Shown: positions 48,049-57,085, counted from the stretch's first letter. The stretch: DNA of 64,000 nucleotides from an uncultured Collinsella sp. (GCA_900754525.1 CAAEDE010000029.1:7188-71187); one strand, 5' to 3'. Made by a program: numbers and translations. Notes: generated by a model not told the origin, from the letters alone.

Positions 48049-48939
48049 ATGCAGCTTTCTCAACTCGAATACCTTCAAGCGGTAGCGAACTATGGCGGCG
48101 TGCGCAAAGCAGCTCGCGCCGTTCACGTGAGTCCGCAGGCCGTTTCGTCGGCAATAAAAAAGTTGGAATCTGAGTATCAGATTGTTTTGCTCGACCGATC
48201 GGCGGGGGAGGCTGTTTTGTCTCCGGCGGGCAGAGAATTTGCGCGTCGTGCACGCGTGATCCTGGCGCATGTCGACGATCTCAAAAAGTACGCTCAATCG
48301 GGGAATGGCGGCGTTTCGCCCGACGGCCATTTCCGTCTTTACGCCCCCTGTCTTCACGGGCGGGGGCGCCTTTTTTCCGAAAACTGGTACGACTCGTTTG
48401 AAAGCTCGCACCCTCAGATTCATCTTGATGTGTGGCATCAGCCAACGGCAACATGCTTTGAATCACTTATACTTGGAATTTCGGACGCGGCTATCTCGTT
48501 TGAGGAACCACGGGACAGTGTCCTTTCTTCAAAATATATGGGTGAAAAGGAGCTCAGGGTTCTTTCATGCCCAGCGGGTCATCAATCTGTGGGTGCTATG
48601 ACCGTTCGTGAGTTGCTGGGCGGCAGGCTCGCTGTTCCCATTAATTTGTCACCCTGTCTCAATGCAATCAATCAATGTCCCGAAGCTCAGCTGGTTAATT
48701 TCCGCTTCCGCGACATCGAATACGGAAACAGGGCGCAGGCTGAGTTTCTTCAAGCCGGGGGATTGATATTGAGTTTTTCTGGCTCTTCTCTCGCATCAGA
48801 TGGATTGGAAGTGAGCGAGTGCTCCATTGAAGGCTCGCATGACGTAGCCTTGCCCATCTACTTTTGCTATCGACAAAACGCCTGGACCGATCGACACCAG
48901 ACGGTATTTCTTCACCTATTGCGTCATCTCGCTTCGTGA
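48049..48939 (+). CDS. LysR-family transcriptional regulator
   Basis: 296 residues. The N-terminal helix-turn-helix MQLSQLEYLQAVANYGGVRKAARAVHVSPQAVSSAIKKLESEYQIVLLDRS is typical; the C-terminal part is a periplasmic-binding-like effector domain. Base composition is lower in GC than neighbours, like the downstream MFS gene, suggesting joint transfer. It may control that transporter. Confidence 0.85.
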   Translation: MQLSQLEYLQAVANYGGVRKAARAVHVSPQAVSSAIKKLESEYQIVLLDRSAGEAVLSPAGREFARRARVILAHVDDLKKYAQSGNGGVSPDGHFRLYAPCLHGRGRLFSENWYDSFESSHPQIHLDVWHQPTATCFESLILGISDAAISFEEPRDSVLSSKYMGEKELRVLSCPAGHQSVGAMTVRELLGGRLAVPINLSPCLNAINQCPEAQLVNFRFRDIEYGNRAQAEFLQAGGLILSFSGSSLASDGLEVSECSIEGSHDVALPIYFCYRQNAWTDRHQTVFLHLLRHLAS

Positions 48940-48955
48940 GGCCATTTGGCCTCGT

Positions 48956-48978
48956 GGCGTCAAGTGAATGTTGACGCC
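48956..48978 (+). terminator. Hairpin between the LysR and MFS genes
   Basis: GGCGTCAA and TTGACGCC around a seven-base loop, 17 nt after the LysR stop; no strong U tract. Confidence 0.5.
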
Positions 48979-49058
48979 TTGTAACACATGACTGACGGCT
49001 TTGCCCTCATGCTTTTCCAAGATTCCGATTTAGATTGTTGACTCTTGGAGGGCGGAGC

Positions 49059-50237
49059 ATGAAAAACCGTACGGTTTTGCTTTATATGACGTTCGTTTTT
49101 CTGTCGAACTTCAGCACCATTTTGTATTTTCTGACGGTTTACCTTGAATTCGTCGGATTCTCGATGGTGGCGATTTCTAGCATGATGATTGCATATCAAG
49201 TGAGCAAGTTCATCCTTGAGGTTCCTACTGGTTATATTTCTGACAGGTTTGGACGAAAGACAAGCGGCCTCGTTGGCATTGTGGGAATGCTTGGATACTA
49301 CGCCGCCCTACTCCTCGTCCGTTCTCCTCTGCTTTTAATCGGTGCGTTTGCTCTCAAAGGTTTTGCCGCTGCATGTGTGAGCGGATCCATAGAAGCGATT
49401 TACATTGACAGCGTCTCTCAGGACCAGCTCGTAAGACTTAATGTCGTTGAGCGATTTGTTTTCTATGCCTCTTATGCCATCTCCGCTTGCGTGGGCGGTT
49501 TCATTTCGTCTGTCGGTGCATATCTCATTGGTCTTTCGGCAGATATCATCGCAATGGTGTTGACGTTGGTTGTCGTTGTCTGCATTCCTGAGATGCGAAG
49601 AGGGGGCACTGCTGGGACACCTGAGCGTGGAATTAGCCCGAAGATGATCGGTGCCGCTATTGCGTGCAATGGCATTCTTCGTTCAGCGTTCATCATGGAC
49701 TGTTCTCAGGCGTTTGCTTTTGTCGCCTTGGAAGACTTTTTCTCACTGCTGCTTGCGGGTCGCGGAATGAATGCCGTCGCTTCAGGCGTGACCATTGCGG
49801 TCCAGCTCCTTGCTTCCGCCTCCATAGGGTTTATTGTGCCCAGTGCGATTACTCGTGTCGACAAGGGCCGTTTTGCGCGTATATGCGGCATCATTCGCTT
49901 AGTATTGACAGCTTTGTTTTTGATTCCTCTTACTCCGGCTAATTTGCTGCCCGTGTTCTATGTGTTGCAGACGGTCGCTTACTCGTTATTTGCTCCAATT
50001 AAATACTCAATTTTTCAAAATGCTGCCGATTCTTCGATGCGCTGTTCATTGATTTCGGTTCAAAGCCAGATGGTGGCGGTGGGTGCTGTTCTTTTCTATC
50101 TGCTCAACGCTGTGTTGAGTAGCGTTGCGGGCATTCGAGTCGTATTGCTTGTTGCGCTCGGGATTTCTTCCCTGGTGTATATCCCCGCGCTATTTCGTCT
50201 TACAAGTCAAAGGCCATGCGTATTTAGGCACCGATAA
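49059..50237 (+). CDS. Major facilitator superfamily transporter
   Basis: 392 residues, 12 hydrophobic segments. The MFS loop 2-3 signature is GYISDRFGRKTSG; EVPTGYISDRFGRK is typical of drug/sugar efflux families. Substrate unknown. ATG 49059 follows GGAGGGCGGAGC. Codon usage is AT-richer than the flanking genes. The two-gene lower-GC segment 48049-50237 is flanked by high-GC housekeeping genes. Confidence 0.82.
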   Translation: MKNRTVLLYMTFVFLSNFSTILYFLTVYLEFVGFSMVAISSMMIAYQVSKFILEVPTGYISDRFGRKTSGLVGIVGMLGYYAALLLVRSPLLLIGAFALKGFAAACVSGSIEAIYIDSVSQDQLVRLNVVERFVFYASYAISACVGGFISSVGAYLIGLSADIIAMVLTLVVVVCIPEMRRGGTAGTPERGISPKMIGAAIACNGILRSAFIMDCSQAFAFVALEDFFSLLLAGRGMNAVASGVTIAVQLLASASIGFIVPSAITRVDKGRFARICGIIRLVLTALFLIPLTPANLLPVFYVLQTVAYSLFAPIKYSIFQNAADSSMRCSLISVQSQMVAVGAVLFYLLNAVLSSVAGIRVVLLVALGISSLVYIPALFRLTSQRPCVFRHR

Positions 50238-50252
50238 CTTATATATCAACGC

Positions 50253-50286
50253 AATAAACCCGAGCGCGAGGGCGTTTGGGTTTATT
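50253..50286 (+). terminator. Terminator of the MFS gene
   Basis: AATAAACCC (50253-50261) pairs with GGGTTTATT (50278-50286), loop GC-rich, then ATTG. Another small hairpin (GGCGG/CCGCC, 50309-50325) precedes ackA. Confidence 0.65.
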
Positions 50287-50339
50287 ATTGAAACGTATGT
50301 AACCTGGCGGCGCCACACCGCCTGTTAGTAGGGAGACAC

Positions 50340-51518
50340 ATGAACGTTCTGGTCGTCAACGCGGGATCTTCGACCCTTAAGTATCAGGTCATCGACACCA
50401 AGTCCCACAAGGTGTCCGCAAAGGGCTCCTGCGAGCGCGTCTGCTTTACCGGCGGTACCTTCACCCACGCCGCCAACGGTTCCAAGAAGGTGACCGAGAA
50501 CATCGAGTTCCCCGACCACAAGGTCGCCATCGAGGTTGTCCTGAAAGACCTCGAGGCCAACGGCGTCAAGATCGATGGCATTGGCCATCGCATCGTTCAG
50601 GGTGGTTGGTACTTTGGCGATTCCTCCCTCGTCGACGAGGACGTTCTCGCTAAGATCCGTGAGGTCGCCCCGCTTGCCCCGCTCCATAACAACCCCGAGG
50701 CCAACGTTATCGAGTACTGCCTGGAGCAGTATCCCGACCTGCCCAACGTCACGGTCTACGACACCGCTTTCCACTTCAACATGCCCGAGGTCGCCAAGAC
50801 TTACGCCCTGCCCAAGGATGTTTGCGACAAGCTGCACATCCGTAAGTACGGCGCCCACGGCACCAGCTACCGTTACATCTCCAAGAAGGTCGCAGAGATG
50901 ACCAACGGCGAGGCCCGCAAGGTCGTCGTGTGCCATATCGGCTCCGGCGCTTCCCTGTGCGCCATCGAGGACGGCAAGTGCATGGACACCACCATGGGCT
51001 TGACGCCGCTCGACGGTGTCATGATGGGCACCCGCTGCGGCTCCATCGACCCGGCTACCGTGTGCTACCTGCAGCGCGAGGGCGGCTACACCTTCGACGA
51101 GGTCGACGAGATGATGAACAAGAAGTCCGGCCTTTTGGCTGTGACCGGCGGCAAGACCAACGACTGCCGCAACGTCGAGGAGCTCGCCGCCGCTGGTGAC
51201 CCCGATGCTCAGCTTGCCTTCGACATGTTTGTCTACAAGATTGCCGCCAAGGCTGCCGAGATGGCTACTTCTATGTGCGGTATGGACACGCTGGTCTTCA
51301 CCGCTGGCATCGGTGAGCACGCTCCGGCCGTTCGTGCCGGCGTCGCCGACCGTCTGGCCTTTATGGGCGTCAAGATGGATCATGCCCGCAACGCCCTGCG
51401 TGGTGACGGCGCTTGGTGCCTGTCCGCCAAGGATTCCAAGGTCAAGATTTTCGTCATCCCCACGGACGAGGAGTTCATGATCGCTTCCGACGTCGAGCGC
51501 ATCGTCAACGGCAAGTAA
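50340..51518 (+). CDS. ackA: Acetate kinase, first copy
   Basis: 392 residues. MNVLVVNAGSSTLKYQVID, GHRIVQGG, YDTAFHFNMPEVAKTYALP, YGAHGTSY (in place of HGTSH), CHIGSGASL, GLTPLDGVMMGTRCGSIDP and FTAGIGEHAP are acetate kinase motifs. The catalytic-region HGTSYRYIS has Tyr where most acetate kinases have His, so it differs from the second copy (HGTSHRYEW). Makes ATP from acetyl phosphate. RBS AGGGAGACAC. Confidence 0.9.
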   Translation: MNVLVVNAGSSTLKYQVIDTKSHKVSAKGSCERVCFTGGTFTHAANGSKKVTENIEFPDHKVAIEVVLKDLEANGVKIDGIGHRIVQGGWYFGDSSLVDEDVLAKIREVAPLAPLHNNPEANVIEYCLEQYPDLPNVTVYDTAFHFNMPEVAKTYALPKDVCDKLHIRKYGAHGTSYRYISKKVAEMTNGEARKVVVCHIGSGASLCAIEDGKCMDTTMGLTPLDGVMMGTRCGSIDPATVCYLQREGGYTFDEVDEMMNKKSGLLAVTGGKTNDCRNVEELAAAGDPDAQLAFDMFVYKIAAKAAEMATSMCGMDTLVFTAGIGEHAPAVRAGVADRLAFMGVKMDHARNALRGDGAWCLSAKDSKVKIFVIPTDEEFMIASDVERIVNGK

Positions 51519-51521
51519 TTG

Positions 51522-51567
51522 CAAGAGGGGAGGGGCTGGACGACCGAGCGCCGTTCGGCCCCTCTTG
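51522..51567 (+). terminator. Hairpin between the two ackA genes
   Basis: CAAGAGGGG (51522-51530) pairs with CCCCTCTTG (51559-51567). Followed by TGTGCTC, no U run. Confidence 0.55.
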
Positions 51568-51599
51568 TGTGCTCGTTGGGCGATATGCTTGATAGCTAT

Positions 51600-51616
51600 T
51601 TATCAAGTTGTGATAA
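51600..51616 (+). promoter_or_regulatory. Palindrome upstream of the second ackA
   Basis: TTATCA-AGTTG-TGATAA (51600-51616) in an AT-rich stretch with TATTAA downstream (51622-51627), 66 nt before ATG 51683. A candidate operator for separate control of this copy. Confidence 0.5.
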
Positions 51617-51682
51617 CTTCTTATTAAAATGCGGCCGCCTTAAGGGGTCTGCGTCGACCTTATTGCACTGCAAAGGAGTCTC

Positions 51683-52861
51683 ATGAACGTACTTGTTGTC
51701 AACGCCGGCAGCTCAAGCCTTAAATATCAGCTTTTGGATACCGATACCCGAGAGGTTTTCGCCAAGGGCAACTGCGAACGTATCGGTTCGGACATGGGCA
51801 TCTTTGGCCACTCCGAGAACGGTGGCGCCAAGCAGACCGAGGAGGTCCCTTTCCCCGATCATCGCTCTGCTATCGCTCGCGTGCTCGAGGAGCTCGAGAA
51901 GACCGACTTTACGATTGATGGCATTGGCCATCGTATCGTTCAGGGCGGCTGGCACTTCGATGATTCCGCAGTTGTCGACGACGAGGTTATGGCCAAGATT
52001 CTTGAGGTGGCACCGCTTGCTCCGCTGCACAACTACGGCGAGGCCGCAGCAATCGAGTATTGCCGCGAGAAGTATCCGGAGCTGCCCAACGTCGCCGTCT
52101 TCGATACCTCGTTCCACATGACCATGCCCGAGGTCGCCTATACCTACGCGCTGCCCAAGGACGTGTGCGACAAGTACCACGTGCGCAAGTACGGCGCCCA
52201 CGGCACGAGCCACCGCTATGAGTGGATGATGGCCAAGGAGATCCTGGGTTCGCGCTGCCACCGTCTGCTTTCGTGCCATTTGGGTAACGGTGCTTCGCTT
52301 GCCGCCATTGAGGACGGCGTGTGCCGCGACACCACGATGGGCCTCACGCCGCTTGACGGTCTGATGATGGGTACCCGCTGTGGTTCCATTGACCCGGCCA
52401 CCGTGTGCTACCTCCAGCGCGAGGGCGGCTACAGCTATCAGGAAGTCGATGACATGATGAACAAGCAGTCTGGTCTGCTTGCCATCTCGGGCATCTCCAA
52501 CGACGCCCGCGACATCCGTACACGCGCCTCCGAGGGCGACGAGCGCTGCCTGCTCGCCTTCGATATGTTCGCCTACAAAGCCATGCAGCAGGCTGGCTCC
52601 ATGATCGCTTCTATGGCGGGCGTGGACACCATCACCTTTACCGCTGGCATTGGCGAGAACGACTGGTCGATTCGCAAGGCCTTCTGCGACTGCTTTGAGT
52701 GGCTGGGCGTGCGCATCGACAACAACAAGAACCGTGAGGCCGTGGGCAACGGCCCACAGGTCATCAGCGCTGCCGGTTCTTCCGTCACGGTCATGGTCAT
52801 CCCCACTGACGAGGAATACATGATCGCTCACGACGTCGAGCGCCTGACCGCAAACAACTAG
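51683..52861 (+). CDS. ackA: Acetate kinase, second copy
   Basis: 392 residues, the same length and motif order as the first copy: NAGSSSLKYQLLDTDTREVFAKG, GHRIVQGGWHFDDSAVVDDEV, KYGAHGTSHRYEW, CHLGNGASLAAIEDG and FTAGIGENDWSIRK. It keeps the HGTSH motif. The tandem paralogues share most residues, so they stem from a duplication followed by divergence. RBS AAAGGAGTCTC. Own upstream palindrome and a strong terminator at 52884. Confidence 0.92.
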   Translation: MNVLVVNAGSSSLKYQLLDTDTREVFAKGNCERIGSDMGIFGHSENGGAKQTEEVPFPDHRSAIARVLEELEKTDFTIDGIGHRIVQGGWHFDDSAVVDDEVMAKILEVAPLAPLHNYGEAAAIEYCREKYPELPNVAVFDTSFHMTMPEVAYTYALPKDVCDKYHVRKYGAHGTSHRYEWMMAKEILGSRCHRLLSCHLGNGASLAAIEDGVCRDTTMGLTPLDGLMMGTRCGSIDPATVCYLQREGGYSYQEVDDMMNKQSGLLAISGISNDARDIRTRASEGDERCLLAFDMFAYKAMQQAGSMIASMAGVDTITFTAGIGENDWSIRKAFCDCFEWLGVRIDNNKNREAVGNGPQVISAAGSSVTVMVIPTDEEYMIAHDVERLTANN

Positions 52862-52883
52862 CGCGTTCGCTTGCGATTGAACG

Positions 52884-52919
52884 AAAGGTCTCCTGAGCAG
52901 CAGCTCGGGAGGCCTTTTT
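52884..52919 (+). terminator. Terminator of the second ackA
   Basis: AAGGTCTCCTGAGC pairs with GCTCGGGAGGCCTT (two wobbles) around AGCA, then TTTTTG. Confidence 0.85.
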
Positions 52920-52936
52920 GCTAGCAGGCGGACGAC

Positions 52937-53106
52937 GGAAACTCCATCCCATTTCGAGCGCAAATACTGGGACACGCTTTCCGGTTGAGGCACGTTGCGG
53001 AAAGTGCGACCCACAATAAAGCAAAATTCCGTCCCAAAGTTTCCCAAACAGGCCCCAAGCGGAAGCCACATCCCACAATCCGCCTCCAAACTGGGATGTA
53101 GTTTCC
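52937..53106. repeat. Array of six 15-nt half-sites every 31 nt
   Basis: GGAAANNNNNTCCCA-type half-sites start at 52937, 52968, 52999, 53030, 53061 and 53092, alternating in orientation; five of the six keep TCCCA. Viewed otherwise it is three 46-nt imperfect hairpin units with 16-nt spacers, period 62. It lies between convergent ackA and pta. From 53107 to 53269 I see nothing further. Confidence 0.7.
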
Positions 53107-53269
53107 GGCACAACAACCGCCGAAGCCCACCGGCCTTTCAATCTCCAAAGTGATCATCATCAGCAACGCCTGCGCTCCCAGCAACGGCACCCATCCATTC
53201 AGATTTTCAGCTCCAGCTCGTAGCCAAGCCGCCGTCCACCCCGGATTCCCTGATTGCTACGTGGCGGCA

Positions 53270-53396
53270 GGGACCCTACAGGGTAAAGCTCTGAAAATAT
53301 TCCGCAGGACGCATGAAACCCCCGCCGCACGAAGTGCGCAGCGGGGGTTTCATGCATGTCCGAGGACGTTTTCAGAGCTTTACCCTGTAGGGTCCC
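53270..53396 (-). repeat. Family B two-helix palindromic element, copy B1
   Basis: Perfect 28-bp outer arms (left starts GGGACCCTACAGGGTAAAGC), then inner arms GCATGAAACCCCCGC/GCGGGGGTTTCATGC with tip GCAC-GAA-GTGC. Sense (minus) loop strands are CGTCCTCGGACAT and GTCCTGCGGAATA. It begins 15 nt after the pta stop. Compare B2 and B3. Confidence 0.8.
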
Positions 53397-53411
53397 GAGG
53401 GGATATGTCCG

Positions 53412-54392
53412 CTACTCAGCCATCTGAGCCTGGACGGCGGTGATGGCCACGACACCCACGATGTCGTCGGCAGAGCAGCCGCGCGACAGATCGTTGACCG
53501 GCTTGGCGATGCCCTGCAGGATGGGGCCGTAGGCGTCGGCGCCGGCGAAGCGCTGGACCAGCTTGTAGCCGATGTTGCCGGCCTCGAGGTCGGGGAACAC
53601 GAGCACGTTGGCCTTGCCGGCAACGGAGGAGCCGGGAGCCTTGAGCTGGGCGACGGTGGGGACAATAGCGGCATCGAGCTGCAGGTCGCCGTCGATGGCG
53701 AGCTCGGGAGCCTTCTCCTTGCAGAACTTCACAGCCTCCTGGACCTTCTTGGCGACCTCGCCGCCAGCGGAGCCCATGGTGGAGTAGGAGAGCATGGCCA
53801 CGTGCGGCTCAACGTTGCCCATGAAGGTGGACCAGGAGTGAGCGGAGGCGATGGCGATCTCGGAGAGCTCGTCGGAGGACGGGTTGATGTTGAGGCCGCA
53901 GTCGGCGAAGATCAGCGTGCCGTCAGTGCCGAACTGCGGGGTGTCGGTGCACATCACGAAGAAGGCCGAGACCAGCTTGGTGCCCGGGGCGGTCTTGAGG
54001 ATCTGAAGCGCGGGGCGCAGGGTGTCGGCGGTGGAGTGGCAGGCGCCGGAGACCAGGCCGTCGGCATCGCCCATCTTGACCATCATGGTGCCAAAGTAGG
54101 TGGCGTCCATCACCTGGGCGCGAGCCTGCTCGATGGTAACGCCCTTCTTGGCGCGGAGCTCGGCAAACTTCTGCGCGTACTCCTCGTGCTTCTCGGCATT
54201 GCGCGGGTCGATGACGGTAGCGCCGGGAACGTTGATCTCGTCGGGGTTGCCCAGGATGACGATCTTTGCCAGGCCCTCCTCGATGATTTTGGTGGCCGCG
54301 ACGATAGTGCGCGGATCCTCGCCCTCGGGCAGGACGATCGTCTTAAGGTCGGCCTTGGCGGCAGACTTCATACGGTTTAGGAAATCGCTCAT
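53412..54392 (-). CDS. pta: Phosphate acetyltransferase
   Basis: 326 residues, the short single-domain Pta. MKSAAKADLKTIVLPEGEDPRTIVAA, VMDATYFGTMMVKMGDADGLVSGA, STADTLRPALQI, MLSYSTMGSAGGE and NVLVFPDLEAGNIGYKLVQRFAGADAYGP are diagnostic. Converts acetyl-CoA to acetyl phosphate for the acetate kinases encoded convergently next to it. RBS TAAGGAGTAAC. Confidence 0.93.
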   Translation of the reverse strand: MSDFLNRMKSAAKADLKTIVLPEGEDPRTIVAATKIIEEGLAKIVILGNPDEINVPGATVIDPRNAEKHEEYAQKFAELRAKKGVTIEQARAQVMDATYFGTMMVKMGDADGLVSGACHSTADTLRPALQILKTAPGTKLVSAFFVMCTDTPQFGTDGTLIFADCGLNINPSSDELSEIAIASAHSWSTFMGNVEPHVAMLSYSTMGSAGGEVAKKVQEAVKFCKEKAPELAIDGDLQLDAAIVPTVAQLKAPGSSVAGKANVLVFPDLEAGNIGYKLVQRFAGADAYGPILQGIAKPVNDLSRGCSADDIVGVVAITAVQAQMAE

Positions 54393-54445
54393 GTTACTCC
54401 TTACAAGCGTTTCGCTAAGCTCCAGGCACCCGGCTGTTCACGAAT

Positions 54446-54466
54446 AAACCCGCTGCTAGCGGGTTT
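54446..54466. promoter_or_regulatory. Hairpin in the pta leader
   Basis: AAACCCGCT-GCT-AGCGGGTTT, a perfect 9-bp stem 54 nt upstream of the pta start. On the minus strand it is followed by ATTCG, so not a canonical terminator. Confidence 0.5.
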
Positions 54467-54519
54467 ACCTTTCAATTATGTACGCCGCGGTGCTTGAGCT
54501 TTCCTTGTGTGGCAAGCTC

Positions 54520-54545
54520 ATTATAGGACGCATTAGCGCTATAAT
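54520..54545. promoter_or_regulatory. Back-to-back -10 elements for pta and glf
   Basis: ATTATA (54520-54525, TATAAT on the minus strand toward pta) and TATAAT (54540-54545, toward glf) lie 14 nt apart. I cannot assign clear -35 boxes. The promoters would overlap and may interfere. Confidence 0.5.
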
Positions 54546-54623
54546 CGCTCTGATAAATATGTCTCGAAGAATGTTCGAGAAAAGCCCAGCTAACGAGCCC
54601 GTGGCTTTTGACAAGGAGTATCG

Positions 54624-55826
54624 ATGCAGATTACCTCAGGCCTGCCTGAAGGCTTTAACGCCGGCGCGTACGACATGATTGTCGTCGGTGCTGGATATGC
54701 CGGTGCCGTTTGCGCCCGCCGTCTTGCCGAGACCATCGGCTATCGTGTTGCCGTTTTGGAGCGCCGTAGCCACATTGCGGGCAATGCCTATGACTGCACT
54801 GACGAGGCCGGAATCCTGATCCACGAGTACGGTCCGCATATCTATCACACTTTTAACGAGCGCGTGCACAATTTCCTGTCGCGCTTTACCAAGTGGACGG
54901 ATTATCAGCACAAGGTGCTCGCCAACATCAACGGTACCCTTATGCCCGTGCCCTTCAACCATGCGAGTCTCAAGCTCGCCTTTGGTGACGAGCGCGGCGA
55001 GGAGCTGTATCAGAAGCTCGTGGAGACCTTTGGCAAGGATGTCAAGGTGCCCATTATGGAGCTGCGTAAGAAGAACGACCCGGATCTTGCCGAGGTCGCC
55101 GATTACGTCTACGAGAACGTCTTTTTGCATTACACCATGAAGCAGTGGGGCCAGACGCCCGATCAGATCGATCCCTCGATCACCGGCCGCGTTCCCGTCT
55201 TTGTGGGCGATGATGACCGCTACTTCCCGCAAGCTCCCTTCCAGGGCATGCCGCAGGAGGGCTACACGGCGCTCTTTGAGCACATGCTCGACCACGACCT
55301 GATCGACGTGTTCTGCGACGTGGACGCCCGTGACCTCTTTGAAATCGACGAGACTACCGTCAAGATCGACGGCAAGGTCTATGGTGGCGAGATCGTCTAC
55401 ACCGGTCCGCTCGATGAGCTGTTCAATCTCGATCTGGGCGCGCTACCGTACCGCACACTCGACATGAAGTTCGAGACGCTCGATATGGACCAGTTCCAGC
55501 CCGTGGGCACCGTCAACTACACCACGAGCGAGGACTACACGCGCATTACCGAGTTCAAGAACATGACCGGTCAGATCCTGCCCGGCAAGACCACCATCAT
55601 GAAGGAGTATTCCAAGGCCTATACGCCCGGCTCGGGCGAGACGCCGTACTACGCCATTCTTGAGCCCGAGAACCGTGAGCTCTATGAGCGCTATCTTGAG
55701 CGCGTCCAGAACCTGACGAACTTCCACCCGGTGGGTCGTCTGGCCGAGTATCGTTACTACGATATGGACGCCGTGACCAATTCCGCCCTCGATCTTTCGG
55801 ATGAGATTATCGCCTGCCATGCATAA
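54624..55826 (+). CDS. glf: UDP-galactopyranose mutase
   Basis: 400 residues. FAD-binding DMIVVGAGYAGAVCARRLAE near 18, RRSHIAGNAYDC, EYGPHIYHTFNERVHNFLSRFTKWTDYQHKVLA, YTMKQWG, GRVPVF and GRLAEYRYYDMDAVTNSAL are diagnostic. Converts UDP-Galp to UDP-Galf for cell-surface galactofuranose. RBS ACAAGGAGTATCG. It overlaps the glycosyltransferase gene by 8 nt. Confidence 0.93.
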   Translation: MQITSGLPEGFNAGAYDMIVVGAGYAGAVCARRLAETIGYRVAVLERRSHIAGNAYDCTDEAGILIHEYGPHIYHTFNERVHNFLSRFTKWTDYQHKVLANINGTLMPVPFNHASLKLAFGDERGEELYQKLVETFGKDVKVPIMELRKKNDPDLAEVADYVYENVFLHYTMKQWGQTPDQIDPSITGRVPVFVGDDDRYFPQAPFQGMPQEGYTALFEHMLDHDLIDVFCDVDARDLFEIDETTVKIDGKVYGGEIVYTGPLDELFNLDLGALPYRTLDMKFETLDMDQFQPVGTVNYTTSEDYTRITEFKNMTGQILPGKTTIMKEYSKAYTPGSGETPYYAILEPENRELYERYLERVQNLTNFHPVGRLAEYRYYDMDAVTNSALDLSDEIIACHA

Positions 55827-56850
55827 AGTCATAACATTCGGTATTCCCTCGTATAACGCCGCCAAGGACATGGACCATTGCATCACCTCCATCTTGGAGG
55901 GGAGCAATTACGCCACCGATATCGAGATTATCGTGGTGGACGACGGCTCCAAGGACGAGACGGCCGATAAGGCCGATGAGTGGGAGGCACGTTATCCCGG
56001 TATCATTCGCGCGGTACACCAGGAGAACGGTGGCCACGGTATTGCCGTCCTTTCGGGTCTGCGCGAAGCACAGGGCACCTACTACAAGGTTGTCGACTCG
56101 GATGACTGGCTCGACGCTGCGGCTCTTTCGACCATGCTGTCGATTCTGCGTGGCTTTGAAGAGCGCGATCAGCGCGTTGACCTGTTTATCTCGAACTACG
56201 TGTACGAGAAGGTTTACGAGGGCACGCATACCGCTATTGGCTACAAATTTGCCCTGCCGCGCAAGAAGATCTTTTCCTGGGATCAGATCGGTCATTTCCG
56301 CCTGGACCAGAACCTACTCATGCACAGCCTGTGCTATCGCACGGATGTGCTGCGCGAGTCCAACCTTCCCATGCCGCCGCACACGTTCTATGTGGACAAC
56401 ATCTACGCCTACGTGCCGCTGCCGCGTTGCAAGACCATGTACTACGCCGACATCGACCTCTACCGCTACTTTATCGGTCGCGAGGGCCAGAGCGTCAACG
56501 AGGCAACGATGGTCAAGCGTCTGGACCAGCAGTTCCGTGTTACGCGTATCATGATGGAGTCGTACCACTTGTACAGCGATGTTGGGTCGTCGCGCCTGCG
56601 TTCGTACATGATGGGCTACTTCACCATGATGATGGCGATCTGCTCGGTGCTTACCAAGCTTTCCGAGGAAGATTGCGCCGACGAGCGCCTAAAGACGCTG
56701 TGGAATGATTTGAAGGCCTATGACGAGCGCATGTATCGTCGTGCCCGCTACGGCGTGGTCGGGTTCTTCACCAATCTGCGCGGTCGTGCCGGTGACAAAA
56801 CCACACTCGGCCTATACCGTCTTGCCTCAAAGATCTTCAAATTCAACTAG
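55819..56850 (+). CDS. Family 2 glycosyltransferase
   Basis: 343 residues. KVITFGIPSYNAAKDMDHCITSIL, IEIIVVDDGSKDETADKADEW, VHQENGGHGIAVLSGLREAQGTYYKVVDSDDWLD (DSDD motif) are GT2 features. The C-terminal half is helical without clear membrane segments. Overlap with glf suggests it transfers galactofuranose or builds the acceptor glycan. Start ATG 55819. Confidence 0.85.
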   Translation: MHKVITFGIPSYNAAKDMDHCITSILEGSNYATDIEIIVVDDGSKDETADKADEWEARYPGIIRAVHQENGGHGIAVLSGLREAQGTYYKVVDSDDWLDAAALSTMLSILRGFEERDQRVDLFISNYVYEKVYEGTHTAIGYKFALPRKKIFSWDQIGHFRLDQNLLMHSLCYRTDVLRESNLPMPPHTFYVDNIYAYVPLPRCKTMYYADIDLYRYFIGREGQSVNEATMVKRLDQQFRVTRIMMESYHLYSDVGSSRLRSYMMGYFTMMMAICSVLTKLSEEDCADERLKTLWNDLKAYDERMYRRARYGVVGFFTNLRGRAGDKTTLGLYRLASKIFKFN

Positions 56851-56882
56851 CTGCTGAGTATTCGTTGCTGATAGGTTGACTG

Positions 56883-56992
56883 GGCCCCTTGGCCTTTAGT
56901 TTGCTACTGCGAACAGTCCTGCTCGCACGGAAAGCACATTTAGTGCTTTCCGGCTCGTGCGGAACTTGTATCAAACTAAAGGCCAAGGGGCC
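56883..56992 (+). repeat. Family B two-helix palindromic element, copy B3
   Basis: Outer arms GGCCCCTTGGCCTTTAGTTTG-type, 21 bp perfect; tip CGGAAAGCAC-ATTTA-GTGCTTTCCG. Sense (plus) loop strands contain CTACTGCGAACAGTCCT and GCGGAACTTGTAT. It begins 32 nt after the glycosyltransferase stop. 56993-57085 holds nothing I can name. Confidence 0.8.
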
Positions 56993-57085
56993 TCTGCAAT
57001 AAGAATCGATTGTCAGGCTGCCTGAATTTGAAGATCTTAGACGCGCGGTACACAGGGGCCTGGGCTGAAAAAATATTAGTTGGTA

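Noticed and set aside
52937..53106. CRISPR array
   Set aside because: Only three degenerate units with strong internal dyad symmetry, 16-nt spacers too short for CRISPR, and no cas genes.
52797..53190. Minus-strand frames over the ackA-pta gap
   Set aside because: They arise from the half-site array and the antisense of ackA; the 62-nt period is not a multiple of three and no ribosome site is present.
53150..53443. Plus-strand frame of 97 codons before pta
   Set aside because: Runs through the perfect arms of element B1, so it is a by-product of the palindrome.
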